Origin: Stomoxys calcitrans
Lineage: Eukaryota; Arthropoda; Insecta; Diptera; Muscidae
Direction: 5' to 3'
Assembly: GCF_963082655.1 (NCBI RefSeq)
Contig: NC_081552.1
Span: forward strand, 69,919,465 to 69,983,464
Length of the DNA: 64,000 nucleotides
Shown: positions 34,151 through 43,900 of the stretch, piece after piece
How the letters are laid out: every line of letters begins with the position of its first letter
Position numbering within the stretch: position 1 is the first letter of the stretch
The notes under the pieces: model-generated
Seen by the model: only the letters and a program-made list of their open reading frames with translations
Database searches by the model: none
What the model was told of the DNA's origin: nothing
Position numbers and translations under genes: made by a program

Positions 34151-34484
34151 ATATCGAGAAGGTTACCCGAACACTGCAGTGTGCTGTGGCTGCATCTACC
34201 AGAACGCACTTGAAGAAAGCTAGTCCGGTTTGCCAGGGGAGTAGGTTTATTCGGGTGCAATAGCTGCAGGTCGCTTTCAAAGGACTGCATTCACCCGGTA
34301 GCTTCTCACCGCATCTGCGACCGCGTCTGCATGAATGTTGTCTAGACCCGTTGAATGCCGCTCTGCAATGCCATACATTAAACACCTTCTATTTCTAATT
34401 CAATGGTGTTTTTTGTTTTCTTTAATACGAACTGCACTCTTTGAAGTTAAAAATACCAATATGTAGAAAAATTTGTTTTTGGTT
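34151..34484. other. Probable continuation of LINE debris
   Basis: GC content stays LINE-like to about 34,380 and then falls. No motif can be read with confidence. Confidence 0.3.
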
Positions 34485-35110
34485 TGGTTGACAGTCATAT
34501 GATAAAAAAATAATGTCAACATACAACTATTTACTACCAAAACAACGCTTTACACGCCAAATAAAAAGTTAAATTACTACTAAACAAATTAGCAACACTG
34601 TTGGAAACACTGTCGGATTTCACAATATTTAATTGATGCTTAGCAACAATTTCCACACAATCAAAGTCAGTTCTAGGCTTAATAGACATGTACAATACAT
34701 TTAAAATCTACGAAATTTGACAATGTTGCTAGTAACATGTTGAAATCATGTTGTAAAAATAATTTAGTACTGCTCATAATAACTCATCGGCCATATTAGG
34801 TGTGGAGGCTTCAATGGCCATACATTGGTAGGTCGTACTTAAGTCGACTATATACATTAGCACTACACTAAAACAAATCTGATACCTTTCACACTAGTTG
34901 TTCTTTTCCATCGCATATATTTTCTTTGTTGTGATAGACGTCTTTTCAATACGACTACTTAGCTCTCATGGCATGTCATTTGTGTGCACCTTTTGAAAGT
35001 AGTGTTTATGGCTTCGAACGCTAGACAATGGCTATCGCTGCTGCTCCGTGTGCCCAGGTTTGGATCCCGACCGGGCTCTGCCAAATTTTTATATTCAAGT
35101 GTTTAAAAAT
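34485..35110. repeat. Composite repeat: arm Y (reverse), Z, X; copy B
   Basis: Bases 34,485-34,680 match 26,590-26,770 in reverse, 34,690-34,780 match 32,200-32,310 in reverse, and 34,785-35,090 match 25,980-26,560 directly but lack the MITE. The empty MITE site reads TCGCATATATTTTC at 34,911-34,924. Confidence 0.7.
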
Positions 35111-36960
35111 TGTTTTTTGAAAAGTGTTACATTACTTATGGTGTGTATATTAAAGGATACATTGTTCCAAAGACGAATGCTGTTGATAAAAAATAGTTTC
35201 TCTGACTTTGACGTTTGAAAACGTGGTAAAATAACTTATATGTGTCTCTATCGAGACAAGCTTGATCGGGGATTTTTGCAATGAAAAAGAAAATTTTTTT
35301 AATTTAACTGCAAAATTTTATAATTTGAATAAGAAATTGTCAGATGTTGAGAAGAAGTGCTGTAACCAAAATCACCGATAATAATCAGTAATCAATACAA
35401 ACGCATTCTTGCAAATTAATTTCAAAGAAGATTTGCTGCAAATCTTCTCAAATAAGTAAATTTGCTGAAAATATATGGAAAACCTCGTTGCAAAACACGA
35501 AATTTCCGAAATTTTGTCGGAAATCTAGATTTGAGATAAGTGAAAACAATTCCATCTTTTGGAATTTTCCAACTGCAGAGTTGTATCCAAATCCTACTAG
35601 GACGTAAAATGCTTTGGTTCACAGAAAAAAATGAAAAACATGGTTCAAATAAGAAATTTGTTTATTTAATTAGAAAATTCGCTGAAATCGGACCCATAAA
35701 CGAAATTTTATTATTGATTAACAATTTTGTAATTTGGATTTATGACAAGCTCGAAAATCCGATTAAAGCAGTTATTGACTCAATAAAACAATTTATTTGA
35801 AAGTTGGCGCTTCTCTCAAACAACATTTTTACCAATTTAATAAATTTATTGAAAGTTGGCCCTTCTCTCAAATAACATTTTTACCAATTTAATTAAAGGA
35901 AATATTTTATACTTTTTGCATTTTTAAAAAATATTTTATTGGATTAAGTTGCTGATAACACATGTAAAACTCCGTTTACGCCGCCTTTTAAATCCGGATT
36001 TAATCGTTCGATCATCTGTTTTTATTTTATAAAATCTGCTAACGAGAGTTTTAAATCCGGATTAAATGAGCAGTGTAAATGGGATTTAACATATTGATTT
36101 AAAATATTAAGAAGAAAAAATTGCCTTTTCTTTATGAGCCTCTCTTCATTGTCGTGGATACCGCCTAAAGTATAATGAACAAAATAATTTATATACATCG
36201 TAATAAATATCACTCATTTTGCGTACAATACCACTAAATCTAGATCCACATGAAGGAATACTGCCCTTGTTATTAAACATATTTAAATAAAATAATATTT
36301 ATAAATTCCTCGTCTACCTTCTTCCATGTCTTCAAATTTGTTTCGTTTGGAATGTATCTACATATTTCATTTGTTCATATTCTAATTTTTTCTGATAACA
36401 CTTTATAAAATATTGTTTTTACTTAACAATTATTATTCAATAAATTATTTTATTTTATTGAGCGATAAATAAAAACCACACGCACTTCTTCACTTTACAT
36501 ATGTGTGAAGGAGGACACAACAGAACGCAGAAATAGATATTCACAATTAGTGTTATTAAATAACAATTTAATGTGAAAGAGGACACAACAGAACGCAGAA
36601 ATAGATACTCACAATTAGTGTTATTAAATAACAATTTAATTCGTACAATTAAAAATATCTTCAACGAATTTCTTTTAACAATCACTTGCCATGATACAAA
36701 AAAATCGGATTTCAATACCAAAATAATTAACGCAATTAACACCTTGTTTAAAAAGTTTTCAATACCATGTTTTATCGGTCAAATTTAAGACTATATTTTT
36801 CCTTTTTGTTGGAATTTAAAGGTTTTTTACATTTTTGTTGCTTCAATTTATAATTTAAACGTTTATAATGATAAATCAATTAATTTTTTGGCTGCTACAC
36901 GTGATAATTCAAATAAAAACTTAAAACAACTTAAACAGAACTTAAGACAACTTAAACAGA
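35111..36960. other. AT-rich region with two local direct duplications
   Basis: A GAAAGTTGG..CTTCTCTCAAA unit of about 50 bp is duplicated near 35,800 and 35,850. A unit of about 72 bp (AGGACACAACAGAACGCAGA...) is duplicated around 36,510 and 36,582. No gene is supported; the longest frames (86-95 codons) are AT-driven. Confidence 0.5.
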
Positions 36961-37008
36961 AAATTTAAATCTAGTCTGGAAGCCATAAATAAACTTCGTT
37001 CAAAAAAG

Positions 37009-37059
37009 TGCATTTACCAAATTAAATGCTTTGATCTCTCCTTTAATTTGGTAAATGCA
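37009..37059. repeat. Perfect 18-bp inverted repeat (hairpin)
   Basis: TGCATTTACCAAATTAAA (37,009-37,026) is exactly complementary to 37,042-37,059 around a 15-base loop. It is AT-rich and isolated, with no known family match. Confidence 0.8.
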
Positions 37060-37254
37060 TGGTAGCTCTACGAAAAAAAGTTCTGGGATATGTGTGGTAC
37101 ACCAATTAAAGGTGTTGATCTCCCCTTTTTAGTGTTCTGTCCTCCAGAATCAAAACAAAAATCTGGAAGATTTGTTCAACAAAAAACAGTTCTGGGGTAA
37201 TTGCGATATTCCAAATTAAAGGTATTGATTTAAAAGGTTTTAAAAAGGTTGTCT

Positions 37255-37745
37255 CACGCGAACAGCTGTTAACAGCCGCCAGACGGTATTAAGATGTCAG
37301 ATTTTAGTTTGTATTCTCTTTGTTGTTACCTTCTTTCTCTCATATTACATGGTACAATTAAGAGGTAGCGTCATTATCAAAACAACAAAACTTTACCCCC
37401 AACGAAACTACCATGAGCGGTAAATGGCATAAATTGAAATGTCAAAGTGGTTTTAAATAAACTTTGTTTTACAATTTATCTTCTTCAAATGTGTTTTATT
37501 GTATATTTGTATTTTCATCATTATAGCACTGTTTGTTGCTTATGTGTGGAATATCGGATCAAATACAACATATTTTTAAGATTTTACCAAAAAAATCGCA
37601 GCTGTGTTATCAAGCCCTTGACATTTAGATTTACTGCAAACCAAAACAAAAATAAAAAAACCTCGGTCCACTTGATGACAATATGGCAGATGGCGCCATA
37701 TGATTTGTGGTTGTTGTACAAATGAGAACACCTTTAATTGTTTCG
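37255..37745. repeat. Composite MITE nest
   Basis: The outer part matches 6,491-6,775 at both ends (GCGAACAGCTGTTAACAGCC on the left, TTTGTGGTTGTTGTACAAATG near the right). From 37,348 to about 37,655 the interior is instead the repeat that stands alone at 38,373-38,719 and 39,970-40,310, beginning CATGGTACAATTAAGAGG, so one repeat appears to sit inside the other. Confidence 0.6.
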
Positions 37746-38372
37746 CCATTCTTGAAACGTTTAATCAGACTGTGTGTCGAATGGTATCAAAGTTGTAGGG
37801 ATAGTAAAACTATGACGTTAAGCGTGGTGAATAATTTTTGAGCAGCCCAGGGACTAGTAAGATTTTGTCACCACGGCAAATGTTGACGTTTTATTGAGCA
37901 AAGTCTCGTGTCAGTAATTGTAAATTCATTTGCGTTTTGGTAACCAACTTGTGTGCGACATAAATTAGCCGCTTACATTGAGGGCAGACGTCACTAAATT
38001 TAAACAACTTGTTTGACATAAAATAAGTGAAATTACTGTTTATTATCATTGGCAACGGGATTCTAAAAGGTTGTTATTTAACAATAGTGGACAAAAATAC
38101 AGTTTTGTGCATGACATACCAGGTAGTGTACCGTAAACTGCTGAATAAAATTTTTTTCTCGAAGTGCACTATCTGTCAACGAGTTTTGGTTGTATGTGTA
38201 TTATAGTTAAGAATCATAACATACACAAACAACGAATATGGCGCGAACTAGTTACATATACAAAATCAGAGTTGCACTAATCACTGATTTTGACAGATAG
38301 TGCACTCAATATTTTGTTGTTGGGCAACTGCCACTACCTGTAAATGCATGGCAACTGCCACTACATTTTATA
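37746..38372. repeat. AT-rich spacer with a repeat also present inverted near 39.9 kb
   Basis: Bases 38,110-38,230 match 39,835-39,960 in reverse (ACCAGGTAGTGTACCGTAAAC and the TCTCG.GAAGTGCACTATCT block). In addition, AGTGCACTATCTGTCAA near 38,162 recurs in reverse near 38,292, forming a local inverted repeat about 115 bp apart. Confidence 0.6.
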
Positions 38373-38719
38373 CATGGTACAATTAAGAGATAGGGCCATT
38401 AGCACAACAACAAAACTCTACCCCTCACTAAACTACCTTGAGTTGCAAATGTCGTAAATTGAAATGTCAAAATGGTTTTAGAAATAAACTTTGTGTTACA
38501 AATTATATTCTTCAAATGTATTTAATATTTGTCTTTTCATCATTATAACACTGTTTTGTTGATTAAGTGTGAAATGTGGAATCAAATAGAACATATTTTT
38601 AAGAAAAAATAACAGCTGTGTTATATAGCCTTTGACATTTAGAATTACTGCAAAATCAAAACAAAAATAAAAAAATTTACTCAGCTGTTTGCATGACCTT
38701 ACCGTATAAGTGCATCCTG
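38373..38719. mobile_element. Small P-like MITE, copy 1
   Basis: A 347-bp unit that starts CATGGTACAATTAAGAG and ends, in reverse, CAGGATGCACTTATACGG. The ends are imperfect inverses (about 19 of 28 positions agree). In related copies the end reads CAGGATGC...ATAAGGTG, which resembles the P-element terminus as I know it. No open frame and no convincing 8-bp duplication. Confidence 0.55.
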
Positions 38720-38870
38720 TTTTTCATGTAAATCATGGCGAAACAATTAAAAGTGATATACGAGAAAGTAGATGACAACAAAGAGAACGCAAACAAAAAT
38801 CTGACATCTTAATACCGTCAAACCTGGCAGGCTGTTCGTTTGTATCGCACGACGTGTACAACTTAAAAGC
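38720..38870 (-). repeat. Reverse fragment of the repeat at 6,491-6,775
   Basis: The reverse complement carries AGGTTTGACGGTATTAAGAT, then CAATTGTTTCGCCATG-like sequence, in the same order as 6,540-6,768 with the centre deleted. Confidence 0.6.
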
Positions 38871-39189
38871 GGCTACTTAGTTTTTTTGAGCGAAAAATTT
38901 CCCTAAATATTTCTTTTAGTGGTTTGACAAGGTTACCGCATTTAATTTTTTTGGGTTTTTTTTGGCCAAAATGTTGCCATTTAAACCAATTTAGCAGCTG
39001 CTTACGTACATGCTTACCCACAAATATTAGTGTGTGGACCGTACTCATATTCATATATGTTGTTGCAATTTCAACCAAAACCCACCCCTTCGAAATTAAT
39101 AAAAACTGAAACACAAAACTATTTAAAAAGAAACACACTCAGCTTTTATCTGTAAAAATAATTCGAATTTGTAGTATTTTCAAATGTAT
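38871..39189. other. AT-rich spacer
   Basis: No gene or repeat recognised. Confidence 0.4.
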
Positions 39190-39640
39190 TAGTTAAATAA
39201 GCACAACTTTCCAAAAGCCTTTACCAGCATCTTCCACTTGTATAAAAATAATGTTGTTGTAATAGCAAGACCAAGAGAACAACACTTTCTTTCAAATCGT
39301 TATTACTTCATTCATTTTAGAAGTATATTTTTTATATTTTTATACAAATAGTTTCTTATCTATGCATTCACAAATAAAATTTTTTCCACTCCGAGTAAAT
39401 ACATGTCAGTAATATCGCTAACACTAACAAACGCTTAGTTACAATTAGAAGTTTGGTGATCGTGTTTATTTTACGTAAGAAAACGACATGTTGCGTAGCG
39501 ACAGTTGTTGTGCCCTTTTTGTGCGTCGTGAAATGTAACAGCTTATAGGGAAATAAACACTTTTCATCAATATTTTGTGCTTATATTTTTTATATGGAGT
39601 TTCACCGCGAAACCCGAATATAGTACCAACCTTTACATGT
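39190..39640 (-). repeat. Uninterrupted copy of the repeat hit by the gypsy element
   Basis: In reverse it reads through GCGGTGAAACTCCATATA without interruption at 39,589-39,606. The two parts flanking the gypsy element are joined here with one AACT. It therefore serves as a related empty site. Confidence 0.85.
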
Positions 39641-39969
39641 GTTAAATTTGACAGAACCTTTAATATTCTGGTGACAGTAGCTAAAAACGGTTGATAATTT
39701 CCGAACATTCTGTGTTTTTTAATGTTATAGTACGTTTACATTAAAGTTTTTATGATCTGGATTTAACTAAATCCAAAAATAAATCCCGTCCGTTTACATT
39801 GCATTTTTTTTAGGATTGAAGTGGCATATACGCGTGGTTGTGTGTGTGGTTCTTAACTACAATACGCAAACACACAACCAAAATTTAGATAGTGCACTTC
39901 GCGAGAAAAAATGCTCTCAGCTGTTTACGGTACACTACCTGGTAATTATGTCATGCTTTAGGCTACTCT
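39641..39969. repeat. Spacer plus inverted copy of 38,110-38,230
   Basis: Bases 39,835-39,960 are the inverted copy described for 38.1 kb. The rest is AT-rich without a gene. Confidence 0.5.
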
Positions 39970-40310
39970 CATGATACAATCAATAGCACAACAACAAAAC
40001 TCTACCCCCAACGAAACTACCTTGAGTGGCAAATGCCGTAAATTGAAACGCCAAAGTGGTTTAGAAATAAATTTTGTTTCACAACTTATCTTCTTCAAAT
40101 GTGTTTTATGTATGTATTTTCATCATTATAACACTGTTTTGTTGCTGAAGTTTGAAATATTGGATCAAATAGACCATATATTAAGATTTTAGAAAAAATC
40201 ACAACTGTGTTATCAATTCCTTGACATTAAGATTAACGGCAAAATCATAACAAAAATAAAAAAAAATTTACTCAGCTGTTCGAATGTCCTCACCTTATAA
40301 ATGCATCCTG
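39970..40310. mobile_element. Small P-like MITE, copy 2
   Basis: A 341-bp relative of 38,373-38,719. The left end (CATGATACAATCAATAGC) is internally shortened. The right end, in reverse, reads CAGGATGCATTTATAAGGTG. It ends about 670 bp before the Nipped-B start codon. Confidence 0.55.
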
Positions 40311-40976
40311 GATGACTCTTAAGAATGAAACAAAAGAAAACATCAAATTTCTAATTGTTGTTCGTGTTTGCCATTTGTTTGAGAGAGTGAAAACTCATCT
40401 ATATCAATCTATTGTCTGTGATGATTTTTCAATGAAACGTGGTAAATATCGCTTTTGAAAGATTATTGGCATAAAACCAACTATTAAACGTCTATAATCG
40501 TTTATCGATTGAAATTGAATTCAGTATATTGATATTTGGTACTTGAAATTGTGGGTGATTCTCAAGTCTCGATTTTTTTCCGCGAATCGTTTAATCGATT
40601 AATCGGTAGCTACAAGCTACATTCGTGAATTTGTGCCAAAATTGCTTTGTATTTGTTTTGTAAAATCAACATCGTAATTTTAGTGCTGGGTAATTATTGT
40701 TCCATGGTTTATGCTCAGATATTTGAGCATACTGCAACAATTAATCTATTGCTCACTCTGGACGTAATTTGTGAAAGAACTATAAAAGGAGGAATGAACA
40801 GAAATCCATAATTACCGAGCGTTTATACGCCACTTGCACCTGAGACATTGCTGCTGCTGCTGAAATCGGAAATAAAAATCGGATTGAGATATTAAAAACA
40901 CATTCCTAAATGAATATATGCATGCGTTTATGAATTTATACTGAAATAAGGCAAAAATATAAGGTATAAATTCGCC
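40311..40976 (+). promoter_or_regulatory. Putative promoter and 5' leader of Nipped-B
   Basis: A TATAAAAG at 40,781-40,788 lies 196 bp before the start codon and fits an insect TATA box; a CTG run follows at about 40,850. Two ATCGAT-containing stretches (around 40,503 and 40,593) resemble partial DRE-type motifs. No intron or upstream exon can be proven from sequence alone. Confidence 0.4.
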
Positions 40977-43900
40977 ATGAGTGAGCTAGAAATTCCCAGT
41001 GTACCGGTGACGACATTAGCTGGCCTTACAAGTTTATCAGATCTATTGAGTGAGCTGCCAGTTTCCGAATGTTTTGGAAACTCAAATTCCTTTAACAAAT
41101 CGTTGCTCTTTCACACATTAGTTGCAAGCGAGTCTCAAAATTTGCTTTCACTGCGCGATGACGAGCTGACTAAGCAGCTAGTTGGGGCTATTGGGAAATC
41201 AAATGCTGAGGAGATCGAACTAAAGCCAGAATTTGCCGTTCAGCAGCCGTTTGGAGCGAACATTATTAGTACATATCCTGAACTATTGCAGGGAATTTAT
41301 AGTTTTCATCCCACTGTATTTGATACTTCGCAACGATTAGAAATTCAAAATGTTTCTGGGAACAGCGTACTGCAATGTGTACCTGGCTATGTCCAAGAAG
41401 CTATGTCACAGGAAGCATGTGACCTGGGCCACACAAGCCAACCAGGAATCAGTCATGTAGCCCCAGCAATAGACAAAACTTGTAAGAACGAAGACACAAC
41501 AGAAGCAGAGGTGAATAATCCTCCCATAGATACACAAAGTAATACAAACTGTATGCCAGAATCGGAAAAGATCGATGATAAGGGCCTCTTGCAAGAGCAA
41601 AATACTTATTCTGAGGCGAATTTTCAAAATGCTACCAATAACCAGCAGAAGAACATTGCGACACCACCTACTAAAATTGAAGCAGTATGTGAAAATGAAC
41701 AGCCAGTTCCAGGAAAAGCCGTCGTTGGGCCGTCTGCGGGCGGCGTTAAGAAAACTCATCCCCTGGTACGTATTAATCGATTAAAAACAGAGGATGTACG
41801 TCTTATGCAACAAAGTATTAAAGAATTTATACAAAAGTCACCAGGGTTTTCGAAGAAACTGGGGCTAAAGGGAAATGAACCCGGCACCGAAAAATCAGAT
41901 GAAAAGCAAAGTCTGGCTCAGCCCGATTCCTTAGCAAAAACGAGCCCTGAAACAAAAATTAAAACTCCAATTGACAGCAAAACGAAGACAGTGGAGGACA
42001 CCTTTAACATAATGAAGGCAAATGAAACGAAGCAGACTTCAAAGCGAAAACTACCGGTTTCCATTGATGATATTCCGCCAGATCAAATCTATTCTAAGCC
42101 CAAAATTCGTCGTGTGGAACGAGTACTTTCGGTGCTGCCGCCCAAATGTTCCAAAGACGATGTTGTACGCTCGCAAACATATCAGCAATTTATGCGATAT
42201 ATGGATCAAATAATTGAACTGCTAGACGACACTGAGTCCCCCAATTTTGAGTCGGATGAGGTAGACGAAAACATAGAATGTATCTCTTCAAAGATGTTAA
42301 ATGCTATGAGCAACGATGTCGCAAAGCTTAAAGCCAAGAACGCTCTTGATCTAATACCAAAAAACAAGCTTACCTTACTCATCAACTATGCCATGCGCAA
42401 TGTGTACTTGGCTAAAAATTACTCGTGCGGCCCCGATGACGAGGACGAAATTGTGGACGACGATGTCATGGACAAAATTCTGAACGCTCTTGAAGCCTGT
42501 CTTCTCGTTTGCAATATCTACTCAACCGTCAACGATTTGAAGTTCTTACAAGAGGATAATATCGCTCTAATTATCAAATTTATGCAATTTCAGTTGAGAG
42601 AGACCCTTTTTCCATCATACGACCCTGTGTACACGGTTAAGAGTGTAAAGAAGAACGACAACCGGAAGAAATTGAAGAATCACCAAAATCACAATCGGAA
42701 TCTGCATCTGCTCTATTCCAAGGTAGTCGAGCTAATGAAGGTATTCGTTATGTTATTTGATAAGTGCATTTTTGTTGATACTATCGTCTTGCCATTATCT
42801 GCTTTGTCCATTGAGCCATTCTTTGTAGACAATATTGAAACTCTTCAATTTGTTTGCCTGGAACTAGTTACCACCATATTTAGGAAGGAGCACTATGATA
42901 AAATTCGCAGCAGCATTCTTGGGGACATTCTATCTTCTATAGACCGCCTGCCGTCTTCGAAAAGAAATCTGCGCCCTTTTAAAGTAACCAATAATGGGGG
43001 AAACATTCAAATGGTCACAGCATTGGTTTTGCAGCTAATCCAATGTGCAACTATACTGCCCGACACGCTGTGCTCCAACGACTATGAAGCCAAGAAAGCA
43101 GCAGCCAGCTCAAGTGAAGGCGAAAAGAAAGAGGGCTCATCCAAAACAAAGAAGGACAACTCCGATGTGGTGGTATTGAAGAAGTACGATGTTGCTGTCA
43201 GTATTGGCGGTAACTTTCTGACAACTTTTCTTAACAAGTGTAAGTCTCGCAATAATGAGACAGACTTCCGCCCTCTTTTTGAGAATTTTATTCATGATCT
43301 GCTGTCGACGGTTAACAAGCCCGAATGGCCCGCTTCAGAATTACTCCTTTCGCTACTTGGAACTATGCTAGTTCGTTACGTCTCAGATAAGTCCATTGAG
43401 CAAAGTATACGTTTAGTCTCTTTGGACTATTTGGGTATTGTGGCTTCACGCCTGCGCAAGGACACTGTGGAATCACGATGCAAGGTAAACATTATAGACT
43501 CCATGATAAAATCCATTAAGGCGGAACAAGAAAGAGAGGGGGACTTGTTGATGCCTGGGGATAATAAAATTAAATTGGACCAAGAAGAAGAGCGCACCGA
43601 ATTTCTTCAAATGATTCTATTGGACTTCTTAGCCGTCAACGCCCAGGAGGAGAATTTAATTTGGGACTATGCGCGTCATTTTTACCTGGTGCAATGGTAT
43701 CGCGATGTTATCTATCAACGTCGCAAAATAGCAGAAGGTGACAAACGCTATGCCAGCCGTAAGAAGACTGCAAAGAATAGGCGCAAAACATCACATCAAA
43801 AGGCGGCATCCTCTGACTCGTCGTGCGAAGAAAGTGATGCAGAGAGTGGGGAAGACGATAAAATAACAATCGACGTGGACAATCCTAATGCATCTGTGGT

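Noticed and set aside
40311..40976. Upstream coding exon for Nipped-B
   Set aside because: The ATG at 40,977 is followed at once by the conserved N-terminal motif, and no upstream frame with splice signals continues into it.
41406..41759. 117-codon antisense frame inside Nipped-B
   Set aside because: Shadow of the real coding strand, with no family features.
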